A stretch of DNA of 64,000 nucleotides, taken from positions 1 to 64,000 of the forward strand of contig CAZJQS010000009.1 of NCBI GenBank assembly GCA_964548175.1, read 5' to 3'. Both the position numbers and the translations under genes were made by a program. The notes beneath the pieces are model-generated. The model ran no database searches, was not told the DNA's origin, and saw nothing but the letters and a program-made list of their open reading frames with translations. Positions 35,805 through 45,700 of this stretch are shown piece by piece. The stretch is from JANQPA01 sp964548175. GTDB lineage: Bacteria; Bacteroidota; Bacteroidia; Chitinophagales; Saprospiraceae. Each line of letters begins with the position of its first letter. Position 1 is the first letter of the stretch.

Positions 35805-36353
35805 TTTATTCTTATTTCTTCTGGCTCTTTGACGTTGTCTTTTCCTTTTACGTTTTTCTCTTTGTTTTTTCTTATCAACCTTAAAGATGCTGTTCTTTTT
35901 GGCGATGACATACCGCATACTGATCCCGGACTGGCTGTAAAAGCGATGTTCTCCGCCGGTGATGTTTACTGCAGGTTTGATGTCGTAGGAAATATTCAAC
36001 CTCGCCAGGGTCAGTTCGAGGCCGGCGATCATGGTCACGCCTGCCGGGTTGGTGTATTCAAGCTCCGGATCGCTGTTTATCCAGCCTTTGTGGAACCCGG
36101 CGCCATAGTAAAAGTTAAGTCTTCGGGTGAGGACCGGATTGTGTTGTTCCAGTAAAGCCGTAAACAGGATCTCTTCCCGCTGTAAGCTGGATTGTAGTAT
36201 GCCTTCGATGGTCAGTTTCTTAGCAATGCGAAACTGCCCGGTCAGGCCCCAGTCGGTCCCCATGCGCATGCCGGCCGTAAAATCGTAAGATTGGCTAAAT
36301 GCCAGGCTCCAGCTGCAGAAAAACAGGATTAAGACAAATAGTAGCTGCTTCAT
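35802..36353 (-). CDS. Small outer-membrane barrel with polybasic tail
   Basis: This 183-residue exported protein has a signal peptide at residues 1-20 (ending SLAFSQ) and alternating beta-strand sequence of a small barrel (about 8 strands, residues 22-155; SYDFTAGMRMGTDWGLTGQF, LNFYYGAGFHKGW, SGISMRYVIAKK). The last 26 residues are very basic, with 17 Lys or Arg. A C-terminal tail after a barrel would face the periplasm, where it could bind peptidoglycan or anionic polymers. No family name is offered. Confidence 0.7.
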   Translation of the reverse strand: MKQLLFVLILFFCSWSLAFSQSYDFTAGMRMGTDWGLTGQFRIAKKLTIEGILQSSLQREEILFTALLEQHNPVLTRRLNFYYGAGFHKGWINSDPELEYTNPAGVTMIAGLELTLARLNISYDIKPAVNITGGEHRFYSQSGISMRYVIAKKNSIFKVDKKKQREKRKRKRQRQRARRNKNK

Positions 36354-36435
36354 GCCATTCAGAACGATGACATAAAAAAGCTTATTACAAAAAAAATGTT
36401 AATTAAAAATATGTGTAGGTGGGAGGGTAAATTTA

Positions 36436-36476
36436 AATACTGTTTATTGGCGTTTCTTGCGCCAATAAACAGTATT
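36436..36476 (-). terminator. 17-bp perfect hairpin terminator
   Basis: A perfect stem AATACTGTTTATTGGCG with its complement (36436-36452 with 36460-36476) and a 7-nt loop. It lies just downstream of the minus-strand coiled-coil gene that ends at 36488. Confidence 0.7.
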
Positions 36477-36487
36477 CCTGACGATCC

Positions 36488-37519
36488 TTACTCAAAAAAA
36501 CTATCGTACTGATTACGATGGCCTTGTTCTCTGACCTTTTCTTTGAGCGGTGCGTCCAGGTCGAGTATATCGGCGTCATTTTCAGCCTTTAGCAAGAGGG
36601 AGCTTTTCTCTTCACCGAGAATCAGGGAAGTACCTTCCTTTTCCCATTCTTCCAGCATTTTCAACCCTCTTTCTTCGAAAACACCATTTTGAAGGTCGAC
36701 AGAATCCATGAAACTGGAAGACATTTCCATGAAACGTTCCATTTCTCCTACTTTCTTACTGACATCTTCGGCAACAGCCTCCATGGCAGCGTCAAACATA
36801 GCTCTTTTATCCGGATCGCCGGAGATGACGCTCATGGCGGATTTCATCGCGTTATGGCTGGCGTGAATGGCTTTCCTTTCCTGCTCTTTGACCTCCACCT
36901 GGTCTTTGATGTCCTCCATCAGGATCTGAGAATTTTCGTACATTCTGGTCAGCACGCGATAGAGAACTTCCATTTTTTTGTACAGATCCTCCAGGCGCAT
37001 GTTAGACTCTTTCAGTCGGCCCGCCTTTCTGGACTTCAGTATCATTACCGCCCTTTTATCGGAAGCCTTGGCTTTACTGGCCAGTTCCAGGTTACTTTGG
37101 ATATCTTTTTTATTGTTGTGAATAATTTCTCTGAGCTTATGCATCTGGCCGCGCAACTGGCTGATCTGCCGGTTCATCTTGCGAAGATTCTCCTTCAGGT
37201 CCTCCACATAAGACTTCAGAATACCTATCGGATCCAGGTTGACAAAAATACCGGTGATCCAGCGCATGACACTTTTATAAAAATACCAAACCAGGTTTCT
37301 CGCCTTAGGATCCAACACGACGTAAAGAATGGCCCCCAAAGCCAAAAGCAGGGCAGTCAGGGATAGCACATTTGACAGGGCGCCCAGTAAGATCGACCAC
37401 AGGGAATAGAGCAGGTATCCTCCTCCGATAGCCAGGCCCGTCAGAAAGATCATTCCAGTCACTCCCTCAGGGCGTTCCCAAAAAGATTTCTTTTTTACCT
37501 CAAAACTTGAATTGTCCAT
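36488..37519 (-). CDS. Two-helix membrane protein with long coiled coil
   Basis: This 343-residue protein has no recognised family. Residues 18-70 form two hydrophobic helices (GMIFLTGLAIGGGYLLYSLW and LSLTALLLALGAILYVVL). Residues about 105-275 are charged heptad-like helix (SYVEDLKENLRKMNRQISQL, KLREIIHNNKKDIQSNLELA), and a low-complexity acidic tail follows. The pattern recalls PspA/IM30-like membrane-associated helical proteins, with its own anchor, but sequence identity to them is not evident. It is divergent from arcA. Confidence 0.7.
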   Translation of the reverse strand: MDNSSFEVKKKSFWERPEGVTGMIFLTGLAIGGGYLLYSLWSILLGALSNVLSLTALLLALGAILYVVLDPKARNLVWYFYKSVMRWITGIFVNLDPIGILKSYVEDLKENLRKMNRQISQLRGQMHKLREIIHNNKKDIQSNLELASKAKASDKRAVMILKSRKAGRLKESNMRLEDLYKKMEVLYRVLTRMYENSQILMEDIKDQVEVKEQERKAIHASHNAMKSAMSVISGDPDKRAMFDAAMEAVAEDVSKKVGEMERFMEMSSSFMDSVDLQNGVFEERGLKMLEEWEKEGTSLILGEEKSSLLLKAENDADILDLDAPLKEKVREQGHRNQYDSFFE

Positions 37520-37654
37520 AGATCAATTTAATGAAAAAACAGTAAACTATATTTGTCCTTTTGCTATTCGTTCTACTTCAAAAAAATAACTTTACTTTCG
37601 CAATATAGGGCAGAATTTATAAAATTGAAAAATTCCTAAAATTTTAAAAACTAT

Positions 37655-38920
37655 ATGGATCACATAATCAACGTTTCTTCAGAGATAGGCCGCTTAAAAA
37701 AAGTCATTGTTCACCGTCCCGACACTGGTATTGCCCGGATCACCCCTAAGCGTTCTGAAGAATTGTTATTTGACGACATTGTACATCTACCTTTAATGCA
37801 GGAAGAGCATGATGTGTTTGCCAATGTACTTAAATTATTTCTCGGAGCAGATAATGTTCTAGACACTACAGAATTGTTACAACAGGCGCTTTCGGAAAAT
37901 GAAGAGGCCAAGAGTGAGATGATCGATATGATCGTCGATTATGAGGAATTGCCTTTCACAACCAAGAACATGCTCAAAAACATGCCCGCTAAAAAGCTGG
38001 CAAGCGTGCTGATTAACGGATATTATCCCGAAGAAGATTATATTCTTTTTGATCCCATCCCTAATTTCATTTTTACCAGAGATATCGCCGTAACGATCAA
38101 CGACCATCTGGTCATCACCAAAGCAGCGAAGGAGGCTCGCTTCCGGGAGAACTTCCTTACGCGCTTCATCATGCACGCTCATCCGCTTTTTAAAGACCTC
38201 CGCCCCCAGGGACGTCTGATCAACCTCAATAACGTAGACCTTTTTCCGCCCAGCCGCAAGGCGCAGATGGTCTCCCTCGAAGGCGGCGACGCCATGATCA
38301 TCAACGAAGATTATCTGCTTATCGGCTGCAGCGAAAGAACTTCCGCCCACGGTATTTATTCGCTGGCCAAAGTGTTGTTCGAAAAAAATGCCATTTCCAA
38401 TGTCGTGAAAGTCAACATCCCTACCGACCGCTCGTATATGCACCTCGACACCATTTTCACCCAGATCAACCACAACCATTTCGTGGGCTTTAAGCCTATC
38501 GTCGAAGATGGCCTGGGGTCCAATGTAGAAGTCATGCGCAAAAATGGAGCCAATGCTGTTTACATCAGCCTGGCCGACTTCTTGCGCAAAGAGATCAGTG
38601 GCCAGATCGAATTCATCTGGAGCGGCGGGGGGGAAACGCCCTACCAGGAAAGAGAACAATGGACCGACGGTTGCAATCTTGTTGCCATCAAACCGGGCGT
38701 GGCGATCACCTATGACCGCAACCCCCATACGGAAAAGGCTTTTTCAAAGGCAGGATACAAAATTTTGCATGCCAAAGAATTATTGGAAAAAGCACAATTG
38801 GGCGCCCTCAACATCAACGAGATCGAAAATACGATCATTACCCTGCCGTCCAATGAGTTGTCCAGGGCCAGAGGAGGATCGCATTGTATGACCTGCCCCA
38901 TTGAAAGAGAAAATTTGTAA
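37655..38920 (+). CDS. arcA: Arginine deiminase
   Basis: This 421-residue guanidine-group hydrolase converts arginine to citrulline and ammonia. Family residues are visible: the substrate-binding DPIPNFIFTRD, SLEGGDAMII, the catalytic-His segment YMHLDTIFTQI, and the C-terminal nucleophile Cys411 in GGSHCMTCPI. Length is near that of bacterial ArcA (about 400-420). No ornithine carbamoyltransferase or carbamate kinase is adjacent, so the full ATP-yielding pathway is not shown here and the enzyme may serve nitrogen supply. A related dihydrolase or amidinotransferase activity is the alternative. Confidence 0.88.
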   Translation: MDHIINVSSEIGRLKKVIVHRPDTGIARITPKRSEELLFDDIVHLPLMQEEHDVFANVLKLFLGADNVLDTTELLQQALSENEEAKSEMIDMIVDYEELPFTTKNMLKNMPAKKLASVLINGYYPEEDYILFDPIPNFIFTRDIAVTINDHLVITKAAKEARFRENFLTRFIMHAHPLFKDLRPQGRLINLNNVDLFPPSRKAQMVSLEGGDAMIINEDYLLIGCSERTSAHGIYSLAKVLFEKNAISNVVKVNIPTDRSYMHLDTIFTQINHNHFVGFKPIVEDGLGSNVEVMRKNGANAVYISLADFLRKEISGQIEFIWSGGGETPYQEREQWTDGCNLVAIKPGVAITYDRNPHTEKAFSKAGYKILHAKELLEKAQLGALNINEIENTIITLPSNELSRARGGSHCMTCPIERENL

Positions 38921-39015
38921 AGAGGAAAAAAGGAATTTATCAGGCTACACTCGCCGGTCGAAAGACAGGCTAGCTTCGAGGCGTTTTTGACAGACTCTCC
39001 ACAATCTAATTTTGT

Positions 39016-39447
39016 ATGTACCAACACGATTACCACAAACGAGTCCGCTATGCAGAAACCGATAAAATGGGTTATCTTTACTATGGCCACTATGCCAAAT
39101 ATTATGAGATCGGCCGGGTAGAAATGCTGCGATCATTGGGGCTGACTTACCGCGAAATGGAGGATGAACTTCATGTCATAATGCCGGTGACCAGCCTTCA
39201 GTGCCGGTTTGTCAGGCCAGCCTATTACGACGAACTATTACGCGTTAGAACGACATTAAAAGAGCTGCCGGGAAAATTCATTACTTTCCACGTAGAAATA
39301 TTCAACGAAAAAAATAAATTGGTCAATGGAGGGACCGTTCGTTTGTGTTTTGTGGATACCCAGACTAATCAGACTGTAACGGCTCCAACCCTATTAACTG
39401 AAAAATTAAAATCATATTTTACCGATAGTGAAACTCCCAGACTTTAA
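39016..39447 (+). CDS. Acyl-CoA thioesterase, 4HBT/YbgC type
   Basis: This 143-residue hot-dog-fold thioesterase has the conserved N-terminal RYAETDKMGYLYYGHYAKYYEIGR, with the Asp and the HYxxYxExGR stretch typical of 4-hydroxybenzoyl-CoA/YbgC enzymes, then VTSLQCRFVRPAYYDELL. It hydrolyses acyl-CoAs in the cytoplasm; the chain specificity is unknown. Its 3' end overlaps the YihY-family gene by 20 bp. Confidence 0.92.
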   Translation: MYQHDYHKRVRYAETDKMGYLYYGHYAKYYEIGRVEMLRSLGLTYREMEDELHVIMPVTSLQCRFVRPAYYDELLRVRTTLKELPGKFITFHVEIFNEKNKLVNGGTVRLCFVDTQTNQTVTAPTLLTEKLKSYFTDSETPRL

Positions 39448-40414
39448 TAAGCGGATACAAAAACTCAGACAGCACCGGCTGGTCAGAAAATTTCGGGTAT
39501 GGACCAAAAGAAAGTCCCTTCCGGGATTTAAGGGCATACCCATATACGACGTCTTTGTATTCATTTTTAAGGAATTAAACCGATATGATTTGTTTACCCG
39601 GGCCAATTCGGCGGCCTTCAGTTTTTTTTTATCGCTGTTTCCTTCCATTATGGCCTTGTTCACCCTGATCCCTTATTTGAAGGATTATATTCTGAATTAC
39701 CTCCCTGAGGGGGATAACTTTGACCAGATCCTTCAAACGGAGATCAACAAGATCATGCCGGGGGTGGCCGGAGACCGTTTGTTCCTTTTCATTGAAGACA
39801 TCACGAACAATCCGCGGGTGGGTTTGCTATCGGTCGGCTTTTTAATGGCCATCATATTTGCCTCCAATGGTATGCTGGCGTTGATGAGGGGATTTGAAAA
39901 ATCTTATGAGACGACATTCATCAGCCGGAATTTCTGGCGTAAGCGATTGGTCGCCGTAGGCCTGACTTTTTGGATCGGTCTGATGCTGATCGGGACGGTC
40001 ATTCTGATCATACTGGGTAGCAGTATTATCCGCTGGGCTTCTGAAATACAGCTGATCGACCGAATGTCGGCCACGTTGTTGGAAATTTTCCGTTGGTTTG
40101 CCACCCTTACGCTTTTTTATACGTCCATTTCGTTTATTTACCGGTTCGGCCCGGCTACCAAACGCAAATTCGCCTTGTGGACGCCGGGCACAGCCCTGGC
40201 GACGGTGTTATGCGTACTGGCCTCGGTGCTTTTTTCGGCTTATGTAAATAATTTCAACACCTACAACGAATTGTACGGCTCCATCGGCACCATTATTTCC
40301 ATTATGCTGTGGATACAATTCAACTGCCTGTTCCTGTTTCTGGGCTTTGAGCTCAACGCCAGCATCGCCGTCAACCGGGACCTGAAAAATGCCCGGCAGA
40401 AGACAGATTTATGA
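39428..40414 (+). CDS. YihY/UPF0761 family membrane protein
   Basis: This 328-residue inner-membrane protein has about six helices and the family hallmarks DLFTRANSAAFSFFLSLFPSIMAL near residue 55, FASNGMLALMRGFEKSY, and a late YNELYGSIGTIISIMLWIQ. The start is a GTG inside the thioesterase gene (20-bp overlap), indicating coupling. Older names (BrkB, ribonuclease BN) are not reliable for function; the physiological role is unknown. Confidence 0.92.
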   Translation: MKLPDFNKRIQKLRQHRLVRKFRVWTKRKSLPGFKGIPIYDVFVFIFKELNRYDLFTRANSAAFSFFLSLFPSIMALFTLIPYLKDYILNYLPEGDNFDQILQTEINKIMPGVAGDRLFLFIEDITNNPRVGLLSVGFLMAIIFASNGMLALMRGFEKSYETTFISRNFWRKRLVAVGLTFWIGLMLIGTVILIILGSSIIRWASEIQLIDRMSATLLEIFRWFATLTLFYTSISFIYRFGPATKRKFALWTPGTALATVLCVLASVLFSAYVNNFNTYNELYGSIGTIISIMLWIQFNCLFLFLGFELNASIAVNRDLKNARQKTDL

Positions 40415-40501
40415 GTTTAATATTGGCCCGCATAAAGGGTGTTTGTAATTTCGCGTTAATGCAGCAATAAATCCACTTTCCCGAACAGAAAATCAGCTTT
40501 A

Positions 40502-41584
40502 ATGACTATAAGAACCGTATTTGCTTTAGTTTTTTTCCTGATTAGCTTCACCGGGCTGTATGCTCAGAAATACAGCAACGAATTCCTTTCCATAGGCGTA
40601 GGCGCCCGTGCACAAGGCATGGGCAACTCTGTCATTGCCGGAATTGATGATGTGACAGCCGGGGTGTGGAACCCTGCGGGCCTGGCGCGAATGGATCTTT
40701 CCTCAGGCCTTCAATTCGGCGCCATGCACTCCGAATGGTTTGGCGGAGTCGGCAAATTTGACTATCTGGGGGTCGTCTTTCCCATCTCCCAGGGCAAAAG
40801 AAGACTGGGGCTTTCTCTCATCCGCTTCGGCATCGATGAGATACCCAACACACTAAGCCTGTACGAAAGCGACGGCACCATCAACTTTGACAACCTGCGT
40901 GAATTTTCAGCGGCTGATTATGCTTTCCTGATCAGCTATGCTCAAAAGCTGAATACCCAAAACGGTGACCTGGCGCTGGGAGGGAACGTCAAGGTCGTTC
41001 ATCGCTCCATCGGGCCATTTGCAACCTCCTGGGGCTTTGGAGTGGATCTCAGCTTGCAGTACCAGGTCAATCGCTGGTATTTTGGGCTGGTCGCCAAAGA
41101 CATTACCACCACTTTTAACGCCTGGTCCTTCAGTTTTACCGATCAGGAAAAAGAGATATTGGAGTTAACCAACAATGAAGTGCCCATCAACAGCGTCGAG
41201 ATCACCAACCCCTCGGTCCTGCTGGGACTGGCCTACCGGTTCGATTTCGGCCAAAGCAGCCTTCGCCCCGAATTGAACTGGATCATCACCACAGATGGGC
41301 AACGCAATACTTTGCTCTCTGCCGATCCTTTCAGCCTGGATCCCACTTTCGGATTGGAATACGACTATCGCGGCTTCTTTGCCTTAAGAACAGGGGTAAG
41401 TCAGTTCCAGCGGGAGTTGGACTTCGACGGCTCCGAGAGCCTGACTTTTCGGCCCAGTTTAGGACTGGGCCTGAAACTGGGCGTTTTACAGGTCGATTAT
41501 GCATTTACGGATCTGGGAAGCCAGGAAAATACGTTTTCGCATGTGATTTCAGCAATGCTGACCATAAAGCCCAAGGAGAGATGA
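40502..41584 (+). CDS. PorV/PorQ-like outer-membrane protein
   Basis: This 360-residue outer-membrane barrel of the FadL-like PorV/PorQ group has a signal peptide (ending GLYAQ). The mature start NEFLSIGVGARAQGMGNSVIAGIDDV is followed by the conserved VWNPAGLARM. In Bacteroidota such proteins work with the type IX secretion system, where PorV shuttles substrates to the attachment complex. Which paralogue this is cannot be settled from sequence alone. No other T9SS genes are nearby. Confidence 0.85.
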   Translation: MTIRTVFALVFFLISFTGLYAQKYSNEFLSIGVGARAQGMGNSVIAGIDDVTAGVWNPAGLARMDLSSGLQFGAMHSEWFGGVGKFDYLGVVFPISQGKRRLGLSLIRFGIDEIPNTLSLYESDGTINFDNLREFSAADYAFLISYAQKLNTQNGDLALGGNVKVVHRSIGPFATSWGFGVDLSLQYQVNRWYFGLVAKDITTTFNAWSFSFTDQEKEILELTNNEVPINSVEITNPSVLLGLAYRFDFGQSSLRPELNWIITTDGQRNTLLSADPFSLDPTFGLEYDYRGFFALRTGVSQFQRELDFDGSESLTFRPSLGLGLKLGVLQVDYAFTDLGSQENTFSHVISAMLTIKPKER

Positions 41585-41935
41585 TATTGATCAAAAAACG
41601 CTCTCTACATCTGTCAGGCTAGGTAACTACTTCCCTCCCACCGGAAAACAATCAATCTTTAACTAAATTTTTAAACCGAATGGCTTTAAGAGCTGTTTTT
41701 TTCTATACCATGCAAGTATCTAAAAGTTTTGACTCTACAACTTACAAAAATTAGGGTCAGACTTGGTGTGACTAGGGCGGGCCTCAGTCCCGGCTATCCG
41801 GGATTCTCATTTAGAGACAAGGGGATTACTGAACCACGCCGGCTGCCTTATCCATGTCTTTATGAGGGTCAAAAACGTCCCGGGTGCTTGTGTGGTTTTT
41901 TGATTAATAGCTGGTAAGCAAGTGCTTGGAAGAGT
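41585..41935 (+). other. Non-coding region, possible small RNA
   Basis: This 351-bp stretch lies between the PorV-like gene and the LON-domain gene and has no credible coding frame. It contains an 8-bp hairpin, AGTCCCGG-CTAT-CCGGGATT, at 41786-41805. A distant pair, CCACGC (41834-41839) with GTGTGG (41890-41895), is followed by a T6 run at 41896-41901. The segment 41750-41901 is more GC-rich than usual for intergenic DNA here, and this may mark a plus-strand RNA ending near 41901. It is not matched to a known RNA family. Confidence 0.4.
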
Positions 41936-41986
41936 TTAAGACAACATTTGGTCCTGCCGGGCGGGCAGGACCAAATGTTGTCTTAA
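41936..41986 (-). terminator. 23-bp perfect hairpin terminator
   Basis: A perfect stem (41936-41958 with 41964-41986), a 5-nt loop and a GC-rich tip. It begins 3 bp beyond the stop of the minus-strand LON-domain gene. Confidence 0.75.
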
Positions 41987-41988
41987 CT

Positions 41989-42624
41989 TCAAAACTTGGG
42001 AGGAATTAAATTCTTAAAATGTCCGTTCATCTGGATCTTCTGTCTTAATTTTTCCATTTCCTCTACAACTGGAATAAGCTTTTCAAGGTGTTTCTGGACA
42101 AAATCCTGGCGGCCTTTTTCATTTAAAATACTAAGCAACTGATACTCCTGTTCCACACTTAATCCGACGTGATGAGCAATGTCGTAAATGCGGAATTCCT
42201 GCAGGTTGGTGGGAATCTCCTTATCGATATTCAAAAGCTGGAACAATTTCGAGACCAGTTCCAGTATCTTTTCATTTTGCAAAATATCGCCGTCGTCTAT
42301 GATGTCCATCTTTTCGATCCTCGCTCCAGCATAAAGTTTTTTGGGCATTTTGTCATAAAACTCTTCTATGCGGAACAAGCTCAGGCCACGAGTCCGTATG
42401 TCCATCTCTCCGGAGGGATAAACCTTTTCAATACTCACCAATTCGACCTCGGTGCCGACCTTTTGAACCTCCTGCTTGATAAAGGCTGGAATGCCAAAAT
42501 GGATCCCCTTATCCCGGCATTCGCCGATCAACTGCCTGTAGCGGGGCTCAAAAATATGCAGATTGAGATCCTCGCCCGGGAAAACAACCAATTGCAACGG
42601 AAAAAGAGGAAGCAAACGCGCCAT
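41989..42624 (-). CDS. LON substrate-binding domain protein
   Basis: This 211-residue cytoplasmic protein consists of the LON N-terminal (PUA-like) domain alone: LLPLFPLQLVVFPGEDLNLHIFEPRYRQLI at the start, then VYPSGEMDIRTRGLSLFRI, and a helical tail. Stand-alone LON-domain proteins lack the ATPase and peptidase parts of Lon and have no agreed function; they may present substrates. It is single in its transcription unit, followed by a strong hairpin. Confidence 0.9.
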   Translation of the reverse strand: MARLLPLFPLQLVVFPGEDLNLHIFEPRYRQLIGECRDKGIHFGIPAFIKQEVQKVGTEVELVSIEKVYPSGEMDIRTRGLSLFRIEEFYDKMPKKLYAGARIEKMDIIDDGDILQNEKILELVSKLFQLLNIDKEIPTNLQEFRIYDIAHHVGLSVEQEYQLLSILNEKGRQDFVQKHLEKLIPVVEEMEKLRQKIQMNGHFKNLIPPKF

Positions 42625-42780
42625 GAATTCTTTTTTTGAGAACGGGTTGTCAATAAATATGAAAATTCAATCTAAGAATTTCGTAATTTTAGTGGGTCCG
42701 CTCTTTTGTTACATAAAAGGAATGTACCCTACAAAAGTTGACAAAAAGCCCAAAGATTTTTTATTTACCATTTAAATGAA

Positions 42781-45700
42781 ATGATAACTCCAAAACTTTC
42801 CAACATGTTTAACCGCATTGCCCTTTTTCAAAAGACCAGCCTTTTCCTATGCTTACTCTTGTTTCTTTTTTCCTGTCAAAAAAAGCAAAGCAGGAATCAA
42901 TTGCCGGCTGAGATCAATAATTACGTCTACGGCTTCACCTCCGGGACCATTTCCAAAAGCAGCCCGGTAGTCATTAACTTCACTCAGGCGATAGCTGACG
43001 AGACCGGTTTGCAATCCTCGCCTGATGCCTCTATCCTTTCTTTCACGCCCGAAGCCAGCGGCGTTCTCAGTTGGGAAGATGCGCGGACCCTGCGTTTCGA
43101 CCCGGATCCTTCTTTTGAGACCGGCACCGCTTATACAGCAAAAGTAAATCTGCAAAAGCTCATCTCCGGCCTGCCCAAAAATGCACGCTCTTTCGAGTTC
43201 AGCTTCCGCACCCGGGAGCAGTTTTTTGAAGTCGTCACAGTAGGACTGGAAACCCCCAATCCGCAGCAATTGAGCAACCAGGTCTTCAGCGGCCGCATCG
43301 TTACAGCTGATCAGGCCAGCCCTGAAGAAGTAGAGGCAGTACTGACCGCCTCTCAACAAAACGACAATCTGCCCATCGAATGGGAACATTATCCGGAGCA
43401 AAACGAACACCAGTTTTCCATCAAAAACATAAAACGAGCAGATCAGGCTTCAGCCGTACAACTGAAATGGGAAGGCCAAAAAATGGGCGTCAAATTGTCC
43501 GGAAAAGAAACTTTTGAAGTACCTGCCCTGGGAGACTTCAAGGTGATGAATGTCGAATCCTTTCAAAGCCCGGAGCAATACATCTCCATCCGCTTTTCCG
43601 ATCCGTTAAAGCAAGACCAGAACCTGAACGGCCTTATTTCGGTCGGCAACAACAGCGATAACTTGCGATATATCATCGAAGGGCAGGAAGTGCGGGTTTT
43701 CCCCGGCAGTCGCCTGGAAGGTCGCTTAAACGTAAGCATTAACGGTGCTGTGCGCAATGTGCTTAACTCACGCATGGGCAACGACAGCCGCTGGGAAGTG
43801 CTGTTCCAATCCATCAGGCCGCAGCTTCGCCTGGCTGGTAGCGGAGTCATCTTACCGAATTCCGACGGCCTCTACTTCCCTTTTGAAGCCATCGGATTGA
43901 ATGCTGTAGATGTTGAGATCTTTAAAATTTACAACAACAACATCCTCCAGTTTTTACAATCCAACCAACTGAGCGGTTCCTCTTCGCTTTATCAGGTAGG
44001 TCGCATTATCCTGCAGAAGAGCATCCCCTTACGCACCCTCAATCCGCAGGGGGAGGCCGGCAAATGGACCCGATACGCCCTCGATCTGGGCGAACTGATC
44101 GAAGAAGATCCGCAAGCCATCTACCAGGTGCGCATCGGCTTCCAACCTGCATACACCAACCTCAACTGCTCCGAAGGCAATATCGCCGAATACATGACGC
44201 CCGTAGAGCCCCAAGCGGATCAGGATGGAGAACAGATCAGCATGATGGACAATTGGTATGGCATTGCAGGTTACTATGAAGGTTATCGCTGGCCGCAAAG
44301 AGAAGATCCTTGTTATACCGCCTATTACAATTCCGACCAGTTTGTCAGCCGCAACGTAGTCGCTTCCAACCTGGGCATCATTGCCAAAGGCAGCGACAGC
44401 AAAAATTTCTTTGTAGTAGTTTCCGACCTGCGTACTACTCTTCCAAGGGCTAACGCCAAGGTCTCGTTCTACGACTACCAGCAACAATTACTGAAGGAAG
44501 CCACGACCAACAGCCAGGGGATCGCCGAGGTGCAACTTGATCGCGCTCCTTTTGTAGTAGTGGCGGATCACGAAGCCGATAAAGGCTATCTCCGTCTGCA
44601 GGATGGAGATGCTTTATCTATGAGCCGCTTCGACATCAGCGGGGCCGTTACGCAAAAAGGGCTGAAAGGCTTTCTATATGCCGAAAGAGGCGTATGGCGA
44701 CCGGGCGATTCCATTTACCTTAACTTTATGCTGGAAAAATCAGACGGCGCCCTGCCCGCTAATTACCCCATTTCATTGGAACTGGTCGATCCCAGAGGAC
44801 AGGTGCAGGAGCAACTGACCACTTCCCAAAACGTAAACGCCCTATATCCGCTGCGCCTTAAAACGGCCGCCGATGCTCCTACAGGAAGCTGGCTGGCGCG
44901 TATTAAAGCAGGCGGGGCTACTTTTATCAAAAGGTTACAAGTAGAAACCATCCAGCCCAACCGTATTGCGGTTGAACTGGATTTCGGAAAAGAAGAACTT
45001 AGCGCTGCGGATGAGCCCCTCGCTTTTAACCTCAATGCCCAATGGCTCCATGGCGCACCCGCAAGCGGGTTAAAAGCCCAGGTCGACGTCCAGCTGAATG
45101 CCGTGAACACCACGTTCCAAAAATATCCCAGCTTTGAATTCGACGATCCGGCCCGAAGAATGAACACCGTTTCCAAAACCATTTTTGACGGAACCTTAGA
45201 CAACAGCGGAAGCGCCCGCATCCAAAACAGCCTGTACAGCAGCAATACGGCGCCCGGTAAACTGTCGGCCACCTTCCGCACCAGAGTATTCGAAAAAGGA
45301 GGCACTTTCAGCACCGATGTACAATCCATGCCTTATCTACCCTATCAAAGATTTACAGGCATCGCCATACCGGAAAACAAATACGGCGAGAAAAGACTCG
45401 ATATGGGCCGAGACCAGTCCGTCCAGTTTGCCCTGGTGGACGACAACGGCAACCCCGTAGCTAATCGTACGCTTTCCGTAGGCCTATACCGGGTAGAATG
45501 GCGTTGGTGGTGGGACAGTGACGACGACAACATTTCGCGCTTCAACTCCAGTTCGCATTTTAACGCCGAAGAGACGATCACGCTGACCACCAATAATCAA
45601 GGGGAAGCCAACTGGAATGTGCGTGTGGACGACTGGGGCCGCTACCTGATCCGCGTTTGCGACGAAGAAGGCGGTCACTGCTCCGGCGACTTTTTCTACG

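Noticed and set aside
41729..41917. 62-residue frame in the gap before the LON-domain gene
   Set aside because: Low-complexity Arg/Pro/Gly-rich sequence without a signal or family likeness; the region looks more like RNA.
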